A stretch of DNA of 13,241 nt from Stenocarpella maydis (GCA_002270565.1 NQMI01000314.1:1-13241); one strand, 5' to 3'; shown: positions 1 to 9,390, counted from the first letter of the stretch. Made by a program: numbers and translations. Notes: a model not told the origin generated them from the sequence alone.

Positions 1-640
1 AGTTGCAATTGTGGGAAATGGTGTCCGCGGCACAATGTGCTCTGAGGGCCGGTGGGGTTCGAATAACCCAAGCGGGAGCTTTTTTTGCTTTTGCGTTTGT
101 TTCTGGGGCGTTGAGGCCAACCAGCGATGTTTTGGCTGGTCCGCTAATCAGTGCAAATGGCGCTGTAGCGTACAGATAGGTAGGCTTGTTTAGGGCCTAA
201 ATTCAATGTCTGTTTCCCAGGGCGGTGGACTGCTAGAGGGCCGGGGCTCATAACCTCTGATGGATTTGTGCTATAGAATAGGATTCAGTTCAGCGTGTGG
301 GTTTCGGCAGGGTCCCAGTATAGTGCCCTGAGGAGAATTCGGACAATTGACAAAGGTCTGGACAACTTTGTATGGAATTAAGTTGGGCTTCCTGTCTCTT
401 ATATACCTCCGACCCTGTTCTCCCTGGCCCCACGCTGCGCGTAGGCTTGGTGCAAATTTGCAAATGGCGGAGAATTCCGCCCTTTTAACACACCATCTTT
501 GGTCCCAAACAACCAGCCAACCACAGCCCTATCAATGCCCAAATTAAGTACATTACAAACTTTAGAAATTGAGCTATCTAATGCACTAAATTATATACTT
601 TTTTGGGTAAGAAATAAGGGTATTGCAGAGGTCTGAAATT
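1..640. other. Non-coding flank, no gene recognised
   Basis: This stretch has moderate GC at its left end and becomes AT-rich after about 560. Open frames here are 66 residues or shorter and resemble nothing I know. It holds a few dyads: the 12-base palindrome TGCAAATTTGCA at 451-462, a 6-base-arm dyad around GAATTC at 466-481, and ACAAAG/CTTTGT arms at about 350-371. The word TGCAAATGGCG-like recurs near 152 and 460. It may be a decayed transposon end or ordinary intergenic DNA; nothing decides between them. Confidence 0.4.
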
Positions 641-747
641 AGTGCAAATGCAGGGCAAATAATCGGGTTGGACTCACGGCAACAAAACTCATCTTGCGTC
701 GCGAACGCACTAGGCGTACTCAGCGAAAATCGCCTGACTCGCAGGAA

Positions 748-824
748 GTCTAGGCTAACTCCTTACTAGAGACAGGTCTGGGGTAACTCCTTACAAGAAA
801 GTCTAGGTAACTCCTTGCAGGAAG
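748..824. repeat. Three imperfect tandem repeats, about 25-28 bases each
   Basis: Units starting at 748, 776 and 801 each begin GTCTAGG or GTCTGGG, followed by TAACTCCTTAC or TAACTCCTTGC and a purine-rich tail (AGAGACAG, AAGAAA, AGGAA). Unit lengths are 28, 25 and about 24. The array lies just outside the point (about 845) where GC content drops sharply into the RIP-degraded transposon. It could be a subterminal repeat of the element or part of the DNA it inserted into. Confidence 0.7.
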
Positions 825-845
825 TGGCAACGCCCTGCTGAGCGG

Positions 846-2440
846 TTCCGTTAACAATATTATTCCTTTAAACCTTTATATAGCTAGTAAATTAAGCTTA
901 ACTAATGGTATAAGGAGGCTACTCTGTAAGCGAGATTCTACCTTTTGAATAAAAAGATTAAATTGGCTTAATTACTTATTCAGCATTAGACAGTATTTTA
1001 ACGACTCCTATTATTAGGGGACAAATAGGGATAACTAGCACTAAGGGTTTTAGGTAAAATATTAAGCTTTTCAACATATGGAATCTAGGTCTAGTATATA
1101 ATTTCTAGCTTTTTTAAATATAACTTTATATTATTCTTTATAAAGATCTTATTATAAGCTGCTTTAAATATAATAAAGAATTTAAACTTAATAATATAAT
1201 TCAGCATCAATAAACTTAACTAATTTCCTACTAATATATATATTAGAGCAATGTATTTTAATATTGTACCTAAATTAAATAAGAATTATTAGCAAGTATA
1301 TAAATAAGACTACTTTTTTTTCCTTATAATATTAATTAAACTTAGTTAATATATAGCTCTTATAGCTATTTATAATTAATATTTAATGTATACCCTTTAC
1401 TTATTATTCAGTATACTTATTAAAGTATTAAATTTATTTTAAGCTAGTTTTATTACTTATTTATCTATTTAAAGTAATCTTATTTACTTATAAGATAAGA
1501 AAACCTAACTTTATAGTCTAGCTTATAAGGTAATAGGCGCCTTAAATAATAATAACTAATAGAATATACTAGCTTATTATATTACTATACTTAGTAAATA
1601 TTACTTATTCCTTATTACTAAGTTAAATAGATTTAGGCTTTTTATACTCATTAATATATATAACTACTAGTAATATATTAATTATACTTATTATAAAGCT
1701 AGTTCTATTAAAGTTATAAAGGTTCTTATTTAAAATCTTATACTTAGCTATTATATAATAAAGTTGCTTAAACTAGTTTCTAATAACCTTTAGATCTTTA
1801 TAAAAGGCTCTTTAATATTTATAAAAATAATTAAATTTACTCTTTTTGCTAAGTTATATATTTATAAAGTATTAAGCTTAATACTTATTTATAAGCTTAA
1901 TATTATATAATACTAGTAAAAGGTTAGCTATATTTTATATATTAGAAAGTTATAGGAAAAATCTTTAGATATCTTAATTAATAATATATTAGATAAGTAT
2001 TAATATATAATTTATTATAACTTTATTATTACATTATTCTATATTATATTATAGTTTAGGGAATATTAAAGGTCTTAATAGCTTTATATATACTTATAGG
2101 TTTATGTTATTTTTTTTGGATTTCTAGATAGCCTATATAGCTAAAAGTATTCTGTCCTCTAAAAATATGAGATATATATTATTATTATTGATTTTTTATA
2201 TATTGAATGGTTAAATACGTGGGTTAGTATAAAAATAATATAAAATTAGAGATATAACTAATATTAAAAAAGAAGTACCCTATTAAAACCTTAATATTTA
2301 TAAGCCCTCCTATACCTGCCCAACCCCTTTAAATTAATAAAATAAATTAGAAATAAGTAATCAAGTATAGTTAGTACTAATTAGTGCTAACATTTATTAG
2401 TTATTTGGCCTAGAGGGGTGCTGGGGTTGACAGAAGTTGG
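846..2440 (-). mobile_element. RIP-degraded Fot1/pogo-type DNA transposon
   Basis: This is a block of extremely AT-rich, TpA-dense DNA with sharp edges. Its minus strand retains the whole architecture of a Fot1/pogo-family (Tc1/mariner superfamily) transposase, described in the pseudogene entry. The right limit is uncertain: I set it just past a GC-containing island at 2405-2440 that could include a terminal inverted repeat, but no matching inverted copy is seen near 846, so the left end appears truncated or replaced. Seen: composition and frame. Known: RIP in ascomycetes turns C:G into T:A in duplicated DNA. Inferred: element boundaries. Confidence 0.8.
860..2162 (-). pseudogene. Fot1/pogo-like transposase, destroyed by RIP
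   Basis: One minus-strand frame, read through its stops, gives the domain order of a pogo/Fot1 transposase with no frameshift. An N-terminal helix-turn-helix start (LEDRILLAI, stop, AI; 2124-2162) comes first. Next is a CENP-B-type region with a NIANLLLV segment (about 1920-1936). The IRN-stop-FKQL segment at 1761-1784 fits a family IRNWF motif. YNFNRTSF at 1695-1718 stands for the family NFDETGF, and KPKSI-stop-LSNKE-stop follows it, like KPKxxQPGNREW. ILIINSYKSY at 1353-1382 stands for LILDGHxSH, and FKKARNYILDLDS at about 1083-1118 stands for FRGAGLVPFDPE. The first two catalytic Asp positions both read Asn (AAT), and the many stops fall where the family has Gln or Trp. The gene cannot encode an active enzyme. 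The alignment is by eye from memory of the family; the DDE core is the surest part. Confidence 0.82.
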
Positions 2441-2472
2441 TAGAAATATCAAAAGTAGCCTACATATTAGTA

Positions 2473-2715
2473 TAGCTTACTTACTAGTAAACTACATTAA
2501 GATTTATATTTATTCATTAATATAGTTTATTTATTAATAAATTATATTATTAAATTCAAGTAAGTAAAATAAAATAATATTTGTTNTATACATAATATTA
2601 TGAAAAAATAGTATTATAGTGTCTAATATTTACTAATATACTCTTTTATTAATACTTCTAATGAAAAAGTACGTATTAATCTACTTATTAATATAGTTTA
2701 CTTATTAGTAAACTA
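2473..2715. repeat. Three dispersed copies of a 22-base hairpin
   Basis: Copies at 2473-2494, 2523-2544 and 2694-2715 share arms of eight bases around a TTAYTA loop. The third copy is perfect (TAGTTTAC / GTAAACTA). The first has one mismatch (TAGCTTAC arm) and the second one mismatch with more T/A changes, as expected if C-to-T mutation acted on a formerly identical set. Each is preceded by an ATTARTA-like stretch. An ambiguous base (N) sits at 2586 between copies. Function unknown; it could be a remnant of terminal repeats of nested elements. Confidence 0.7.
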
Positions 2716-2719
2716 TATC

Positions 2720-3230
2720 ATATATATATTTATATATTTATATATATTATATAAGTATATATATACATTATTATAACCCTATACCCTACGTTAGACTGTT
2801 TAAATTGTTAATAATATAAGCGGTCTACCCTTATTATCGTTGGGATCGCTAGTGATCCTATTAGTCTACTCTAGCCGGTGGGCTAGCTAGTAGCCTAGTA
2901 GCCCTAACTCTAGCTTTAGTATGTTCTACTGACTTTGCATACTAGTGCCTGCGGGGCTGCATCGTGGCATTGGTTTTCAGTGCCGAGGTCCTTAAAACTG
3001 GCTCCTATTGTGTTAGCCCATAACACCACTTCCTCTATAGAGCGAATATACATAACTACTAATAACCCGGACCATATTGCAATATGTAACCCAGCCAACA
3101 TCCAGGCTTGATTTTGAGTTGGTTGCGAGAGCCGCACTTATAGTTATTCCGCCTAAGCGTAACGATTTTCATTAACCCACGATTCCAGCCTTAAAGCGCC
3201 GAGAGATAATTGTCATCTTCATTTAGCTCT
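2720..3230. other. AT-to-GC transition, no gene recognised
   Basis: The very AT-rich block ends at about 2830 and is followed by DNA rich in CTAG/TAGC words (2870-2915), as seen in mildly RIP-altered repeats. A 73-codon minus-strand open frame (2916-3137) has a hydrophobic middle (residues about 12-30) but no match I recognise. It may be a transposon fragment. Evidence is too thin for a gene call. Confidence 0.35.
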
Positions 3231-4214
3231 AGCGCGGGACATAACAAGAAAAGAAAAATGATGATTGATAACATACGAGGCAGCTTGGGAAAAAAGATAG
3301 CAAAAGGAGGCAGGCGTTGACGTGTTTTTTCTTCAGACAGCAGATCACCCGACGTGCATGGGCGTTTCTCATTGGCGATCTGTGTCTCAGGTCTTCGGCA
3401 CCTCGAAGCATCAAATACTCCGTGGATGGGGCCTGCTCAGCCGCTGTCTCATGGTTCCCTGATCACTAGGACGGAATTTCAAATAACTCAATGACTGTGT
3501 CATTCATTCACTTGGCTGCTTTTCAGGAGCCGGGTTGCACATGGGAAGCTCCTGTCTTTGGCATCTACCTTCCCCAGCATCTTGGCGATATTATTTCCGA
3601 GTAATATGCTGTCATGATCTTAGCCCCCTCCCCCCCTCAAAAAAAGATTTAGGATCAATGCACATCAGAAATGCAGATATTTGAATGCACCAGGGAAAGC
3701 GGAGGGCACACCGCGCACGTCATCCGTGCCGTATCGTACAGTAGCGGAGAGAAATACACATCGTAATTCACACTCATCCACATATCTAACGCCGATTTGC
3801 TAAGGAGTAGACATTAGTGTTCGTAGCCAAGGGTGTTCCGAGACGTAGTGGTATCACCCTCCGTTTCGGCGGGTGAGAATATCCGTACTTGTCTACATCA
3901 AACAGCCTGCGAGGTAAACACGGGAATGCCGATGAATTAGTTTTAAGAAATAAAGAAACAATCATTTTAGAATAAGCAGCCGTCTCAAGTGCGAAAGAGC
4001 TGCCAAACCACCTCTCTCTTGCCAGCTCTATATACACCATTATCATTCTCGTCTCGCGTCTAGCACGGTACAGATCCAACACCCAGGCCCCACCCCCTTC
4101 AAGCGAACACCCACAGCCAAGTACATCACCAAACCCCCAAGCTGAATGGACGGAACAGGACCCATGTCCTCTCGACACGGCGCTTCATAGAACTAGCCCT
4201 TGCTCCTTTCACGC
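3231..4214. other. 3' flank of the secreted-protein gene, no gene recognised
   Basis: GC content returns to normal. The part next to 4215 should include the 3' untranslated region of the minus-strand gene, whose stop codon is at 4215-4217. A 130-codon minus-strand open frame at 3786-4178 begins just downstream of that stop, has no recognisable motif and looks like a chance frame. No RNA gene was found. Confidence 0.5.
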
Positions 4215-5308
4215 TCAGGCGACAAAGTCGCGAGTGGCGATCCGAGCGAGCCTGCTTCGCTTGTCGCTGGGAAGTCCCCGGCGGTTGTTCTTATTGCCCC
4301 CGTTGTTTTGGCCCTGCCCGCCGTTGTTGCCGTTGTTGTTGCCGCCGTTGTTGTTGCCGCCGTTGTTGTTGTTGCCTCCACCTCCTCCAGCTTTAACAAC
4401 AAACTTCTGGCAATCATCTTGAGCGCCGCTGAAGAAGACTGTCAGCAATTTTATGCCATGAATGGCCACGTAGGCAAGAGGCAGGAGATACATACCGCTG
4501 AGCGACGGCCATGAGGACAGGCTGATGGTTGGAAGCAGCAGTCATGGTGCAGACGCGGTAGTTTCCGGCAGGCAGACCGCCGGCCACATCGGCAGACAGC
4601 AGGCCCTTTCCATTACCAGCATCATTGATACCCTTGAAGAAGGCGAATTGGGTCGGGTCTGGGGGCTGGGTCGGGTTAAGCGAGTTGCCCAGGTCCTGGA
4701 CGGTGACGTGGGTGTGGCCAATGATCTGTCCCTGGCCGTTGAGGCGCTGGGGGGCAGCGTAGTAGGTCGCATCAGCGTTGGTGAAGGAACCGGCATCGAG
4801 GTTCGTGGTCTGGACACTGATGGTGAAGTCCTGGTTCTCCTGGATGTCCTGACCGTTCGAAGGGAAGGTGATGATGGACGAGATCATCTTGTCCTTGGCA
4901 GGGATATTTCCCATGGCTGTGAGGAGCTTCTGTCAGCCAGGAGTGGGGGTGGAGCCCGGGGGCGGGCCTGTACTTACGGATACCGTTACACGAGCCCGCG
5001 GTGATCTGGAGACCGTTGGTGACGGTCTTGCCAGCACACTCGTTGATGAAGTTGTTCTTGGAGGTCGCGGAGGCGGCCTGTCCTGACTCGGCGCCTAGGC
5101 CGTCCTGGCCATCCGAGAAGGAGCCGGTCTGGATCGCGTTGTCGGCCAGGGTCGTCGAGTCGGCAGCGTTGTTGTTGTTGTTGTTGTTGTTGTTGTTGCC
5201 GCCATTGTTGTTGTTTCCTCCATTGTTGTTATTGCCGCCGTTGTTATTGTTTTGGGCGAGGGCCAGAGTAAAGAGCGCCAGAGCGCTAAAGAGAGCCTTG
5301 GAGACCAT
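4215..5308 (-). CDS. Secreted fungal protein with Asn/Gly-rich tracts, 321 residues
   Basis: Three exons: 5308-4978, 4916-4496 and 4428-4215. Intron 1 (4977-4917, 61 bases) runs GTAAGT to CACAG with a CTGAC branch site; intron 2 (4495-4429, 67 bases) runs GTATGT to TTCAG with CTGAC. Phases join to 321 residues plus TGA. The ATG at 5308 is the first in frame and has a good context (ACCATGG). Residues 1-18 are a signal peptide, likely cut after ALA. Residues 20-47 are almost pure Asn with Gly pairs; residues 48-262 are the conserved globular part (Cys 91, 107, 233, 257; GHTH at 177-180; FAFFKG; NHQPVL at 240-245). From 265 on the tail is Gly/Asn-rich, then basic with RR (300-301) and KR (307-308). 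The core resembles a widespread fungal secreted family often mislabelled 'ribosomal protein s17'; its molecular function is unknown to me. It is not ribosomal. Gene model sure, family name moderate. Confidence 0.88.
5166..5250. repeat. GTT/AAC trinucleotide microsatellite in exon 1
   Basis: Runs of GTT on the plus strand (AAC/AAT on the coding strand), interrupted by GCC/TCC triplets, encode the Asn4-Gly2 modules and the Asn10 run at residues 20-47 of the secreted protein. A matching tract in exon 3 (about 4310-4380) encodes the C-terminal Asn/Gly region. Triplet runs of this kind change length easily while keeping the frame. Confidence 0.9.
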
Positions 5309-6200
5309 GGTTTCTCGGGTACCGGTGAGGGAGCGTGTGTTTGTAAGAGAGAGAGGACGATTCAAAGAATGGAAGGACTAGTCAAGGCGAAGACCAGTCG
5401 ACGCGAAGGATAAAAGCTGAAAATTACAAAGTTACTAGGTATGGACCACGATCAACGTGAGTCGGTAGTCTCGGACTTGCAAGAACTTCAGTATAGAGAG
5501 CGAAAAGAAGTTTGCGTTAGTCAAAGTAGCGGGAGAAGATCATCTGAAGGACCATCTGAGGACGGAAGCTGATATATGGGATGCAGCAGACGGCAGACGG
5601 TGCTTGGCAGGGCCGGGAAAGGCGTAGGGTGGGACCCCATGCCGACAAGGACATGGCGGGCTGTCGAAAGGAGATTCAGCAAGAGTGCTGGCAGGGTAAG
5701 AAGATCCCGTTGCAGGTGAAACCTCATGCGACGAAGATGTCGTCGCAGGAGCCAAGCCGACCGCGGGCAGGGGTGCGTGCAGGCGTGCGTGCAGGCGTGC
5801 GTGCAGGGGTATGGGCAGGGGTGGACGAGGGCACAGGACAGGCAGCGTAGCTCAGGGCGACTTGATGAGTGATCACAGGAGCCCGGCCGTGTGAGAGGCC
5901 GGCAAGGGCCCTGCTGATTTGAAAGAGCCCAGACGTCCGAGGGCCAGTATGTGATGTGCAGCCTGGAGCAGGTATTGCAGGCCCAGATGTCTGGAGAATC
6001 CAACGCGGTGGCCGTTGGACTCGTTCACGCCATAGCTGTCGTCACCGGGTAGGCGGCCCAGTGCATAGACGGCACATGATGGCTGGTGAAGAGGGACGAC
6101 AGAAGAGGAGACGATAGCACCCTCAAGGGCACAGCCCTGCCGCTGGGGGCGACATCATGTCAAGACTGTTGTTGGTGGAAAACCCATCACGGAGTCTCTT
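5309..6200. other. Upstream region of the secreted-protein gene
   Basis: The 5' untranslated part next to the ATG is CT-rich on the minus strand (around 5350-5365). No TATA box with the right orientation is seen; GATAAAAG at about 5410 points the other way. A 160-codon minus-strand frame at 5521-6003 owes its His/Thr/Cys pattern to the 12-base tandem repeat and has no domain I recognise. No supported gene. Confidence 0.45.
5773..5820. repeat. 12-base tandem repeat, about four units
   Basis: GTGCGTGCAGGC at 5773 and 5785 is perfect. The unit at 5797 ends GGG, and the unit at 5809 has diverged to GTATGGGCAGGG. It is a minisatellite in non-coding DNA about 465 bases upstream of the secreted-protein start codon. 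Confidence 0.9.
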
Positions 6201-8700
6201 GGGTACCTGCTGTGGATACCTGGCTAGGTAGGTACGTACCCATACGAAGGCACCGGCAATACCAGCGGAGAGGTAGGGACTCTACACCCGGGGGCCCAAA
6301 AAGCTTGGCGCAGTTAAGGTTGGATGAACAAGGCCCGCGTCACAGATGCGGCGATGGGGGGGGTGGGGGACAGAGATGCACTGCGGCTCCGGCTGCTGAT
6401 GCGAGAGGAGGCAGATGCCCGTCTCCCTGTCCGTGCCTTTGCCTCTGCCTTCTGTCGCTGTCTCTCTCCCTCTCCCTCTCCCCTCTCCCTGAGTGCTCCA
6501 GCCCCTCTCCCTTGATGTCTCTTAACACCCAGCCCCACCCACAAGGGGCGGCAACCACAAAAGGGGCGGCAGAACATTGCAACCCCCCACACTGCCCCCG
6601 GCTCATGATGATGGGAGAGTTGGGATACGATGAGATGGGGATGCGATGAAAGCGGGGGGGCTTCCAACGCGGCCAGTCCCCACCCGAACCCATCAGAATA
6701 GTGGTGGGAGGCCGACGTCCGGTGTCTGAGGACCTCGGGACATCAATCTGGAGGCTCTAATCAAAAGCGGGTCCCCAACACACCCAGATGTCCCGTTGGC
6801 TGGTACCTCGACTAGTACCTGTACCGGTGGTGGTACCTTCTCCCCACACAATCCAGCACCACGGAGCCGAGTACCCACCCGTACCCGTACACTAGAAGAC
6901 GATGGCAGCTTGGCACAAGTGGAAAACGGGCGCCGGCTTTGCCATCGGGTCGAGAGGCGTTGAGCGTGTCGGCTGCCCTTCCTCATCAGGACCATCTCAT
7001 CTCATCGTCTCTTCTAACAACTGTGACGCCGCTATCACCCCTGCCCTGCTGCGGGGGTTTGTTGTCCAATGTTCAACATGTCTGTCTCGCTGCGCTGCAC
7101 AATTTGCGCTGCACGTCTTGATGGCCTTCCTGCCCGCTCATCATACTGTCTGTACCCATGAGACGAGGCTCCCAGCACGACGACATGGTGAGTGAGCGAT
7201 CATTCCAGAACCTCGCGTCGGCTTGGCACTGACGCTCCCAGGCTGACTCGAGGCCGCCGTCTCTGCGTCTCCCCAGCTCACTGGCTAAGAGGCCAGCGAG
7301 TTACACCATCTGGCTGATCCTGAGCCGCCGAAACAGCTTCTGTTAGAGAAGTCCCGAACAGGCCTGCCATTTTGCCCTCTCTGCCGCCCTTCCACTTCCA
7401 AACCCTTGCCCGCCCTTTTCCAGTCTCCTGCCTGCCTGCCGCTTGCCAGCCTTCCCAGCCCCAGGGCAGTCCAGTCATGTCATGTCATCGGCCACCGCCT
7501 CAGCTGCATCCATGCTCGCACGCCCGAGGCTGCGCCGCCAAGTGCAAGCTGCTGCCTCGATTCGGTCGAGGCAATCAGGTCTCGACGTCAGTCGCAGCTG
7601 CCATCCCCGCCCAGCCTCTGCGTGTTTGCCCATGCCTTCTGGAGTACCCGCCCGCAGTATCCACCCTTCATCGTTTCGCCCCCAGAGCCAAGACATGATT
7701 CATACCTACTACATTGGAATCGGAAGCCCCAGGTTGCGAAACGACACACACAAAAGGGAAACACCACATCAACAAGCGTGCTAGTACCCGCCCTCCCCCA
7801 GGCTGGCTGCCCAAAACAACGCCACGGTTTCGTCTTGGCGAAACGGCCGCACCAAACCGCAATTTTTTCTTCACCCATGTGCACTCCTTGAGACAGAATC
7901 AATGCCTTGCTCAAGGGGGCTGGGGTTCATTGACCAAAGAAGCTGCCTCTTTCTCCGGCGGGGAGAAGAAAAATAATCCCCACTTGCATCCTAGCATGCG
8001 AGCTCGTGGCACCAGGCACTCACCTCGTGGGACTTGTGAGAGTGTGCGGTAAAGGCCAGAAGTACACCTGGCTTGGCGCAAAAGTAAAAAAGTGTGGCGC
8101 GCGCGCGCCTGCGAGGCTGTATGTAGGCGTGGGCATCATGTCTGAAACGTCCAAGCTATCAAGACTGCGGGAGACATGGACGAGATGACAGCTGCCATCA
8201 ACCTCTTCGTTGCGCGCCCAACGGCAAAGCAACTCAGTTGACAAGATGGGACTGCCTAGGAAACGCCCAAGAGAATGGCTAGCCTACGAGGCTAGTCAGG
8301 CCAGGCTGTATAGGCGAAGACTCCGGGCTGCAAACTAATAACTCGCATAATATGAAGACAGCATGCACGGCTGGACGGCAATCAGGACAAGGCTGCAAGA
8401 CTCTAAAATGAGGTAGGAGGGGCCCCGGGGTCTCATACCAAGCCACGGCACGAGGAGGCTCCGTCCGAACAAAACGGCTGTGGGTCCGCGGATTGGTCGT
8501 CGCCAAGATGCGAAACGTCGATCAGAACAGCCAGAGCATGGCTGGCCGCCCGAGCTGACTTCATCGCACCCACCAAAACAAGGCCAGCCTGCGCTTATTA
8601 TTGTTGTTATCACCATCATGCTGCGCTTGCAGGCGCGACAGTCCTATTTTTGCCAGAGCAGACGCGCGCTCACAGACGCACCTGACTGGCTGACAGTCCC
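6201..8700. other. Long intergenic stretch, no gene recognised
   Basis: About 2.5 kb with only short overlapping open frames on both strands and no domain, tRNA or rRNA recognised. It contains simple sequence: a CT-rich tract at about 6456-6490, G runs near 6355-6370 and 6652-6660, and alternating CG at about 8096-8108. A lone intron-like combination near 7186 (GTGAGT) and 7241 (CAG) leads straight to a stop and was not used. A non-coding transcript or very long promoter is possible, but the sequence does not show it. Confidence 0.4.
6802..6892. promoter_or_regulatory. Cluster of GTACC words
   Basis: Seven GTAC cores, six or more as GTACC, begin at 6803, 6815, 6821, 6833, 6871, 6881 and 6887. 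A related palindrome, GGTACGTACC, lies at 6231-6240 next to CTAGGTAG. Such a density is not expected by chance. CTAGGTAC-like words are common simple repeats in Sordariomycete intergenic DNA, so this may be repeat debris instead of regulator sites. Confidence 0.4.
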
Positions 8701-8772
8701 CGGATGATAATATCAAGGGTATTATTACTCTCTCTCTGTCCCTACATAGATGCCCATCGCCCCTGCGCCTCG

Positions 8773-9390
8773 TGAGTCAGCGCGTGGTCGGTATCGGTGA
8801 TCATTTCTGCCCAGGTGGGCGATCTGCCCGGCGGACCAGGTACCGCGCCGGCGCTTGGACGAGTCTTGGTTTCGGGCGAGCTGTATCATCGGCCACCTTG
8901 TTGCTGCACCCTGTCAGCCTGTCAGCGCCGACTGAGCCTTTGCCATACAAGATGTTGCAATATTGCTTATTGAATGTCATGGGTTTCGGTTTCTGCCATG
9001 CTCTGACCGACATGCTGTCTACGAATCAGAGCACACGGCGAAGCTGGACCCCAGAGGGCTGCGGTGTCGTGCACATCATTCATTCCGTCCGAGTCAGAAG
9101 CAATGATTAATAGGAGAGCCGGTCTCTGATTGGGCCTCTTTATCTTTGCCCCGTTTCGGAGCAAAAGCAGCCAATCCCTCATGGCATGGTGAGGGGTTGG
9201 TCGCAATGCAGGCCTGCGCAAAGATGACTCGGCGGATTTGACTCGGCGGGTTTCCGGCGGACAGCAGCTGGGAGTGGATAATGGATCCTCAGATTCGGTG
9301 TCCGATGCTTGTCTGCTACCGTCCCTTCGCTTACTACAGCTCGTGACTTGGAGGTCTGGGACCAATCGGAGCTGGTCATTGTCCGAGTCA
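8773..9390. promoter_or_regulatory. Upstream region of nep1 with TGACTCGG and CCAAT sites
   Basis: The octamer TGACTCGG, in either orientation, occurs at 9089-9096, 9225-9232, 9239-9246 and 9383-9390. The 9225 and 9239 copies are a direct repeat extended to TGACTCGGCGG with a 14-base period. A full AP-1/Gcn4-type site TGAGTCA is at 8773-8779. CCAAT boxes lie at 9129-9133 (reverse), 9171-9175 and 9362-9366. All are 280-900 bases before the proposed nep1 start. The TGACTC core is what bZIP factors such as Gcn4/CpcA bind; binding here is inferred. The octamer also occurs in both coding regions (5084, 11073), a reason for caution. Confidence 0.4.

Noticed and set aside
40..90. B-box-like GGTTCGAATAACC followed by a T run, suggesting a tRNA or SINE
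   Set aside because: The T-arm does not close with a seven-base loop, no acceptor stem partner or A-box is found before it, so it does not fold as a tRNA.
3786..4178. 130-codon minus-strand open frame
   Set aside because: It lies in the presumed 3' untranslated region of the secreted-protein gene and has no recognisable features.
4215..5308. Egh16/Gas1 appressorium-protein family for the secreted protein
   Set aside because: That family has a different Cys pattern and start of the mature protein; the core here fits the unnamed family with NHQPV and GHTH better.
4234..5381. Long plus-strand frames rich in Leu/Val/Pro opposite the secreted-protein gene
   Set aside because: They are antisense shadows of the Asn/Gly-coding triplet repeats and the conserved core.
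5405..5420. TATA-like GATAAAAG upstream of the secreted-protein gene
   Set aside because: It reads TATA-like only on the plus strand, opposite to the direction of the gene.
5521..6003. 160-codon minus-strand open frame
   Set aside because: Its Cys/Thr/His repeat comes from the 12-base tandem repeat, and no domain, intron signal or start context supports a gene.
6902..7260. Possible two-exon gene using GTGAGT at 7186 and CAG at 7241
   Set aside because: The joined frame hits a TGA immediately after the acceptor, and the protein matches nothing I know.
7406..8052. Overlapping frames of 108-161 codons on both strands
   Set aside because: They are rich in Pro/Ser/Arg/Cys as expected from GC-rich non-coding DNA, with no domains and no splice-supported extension.
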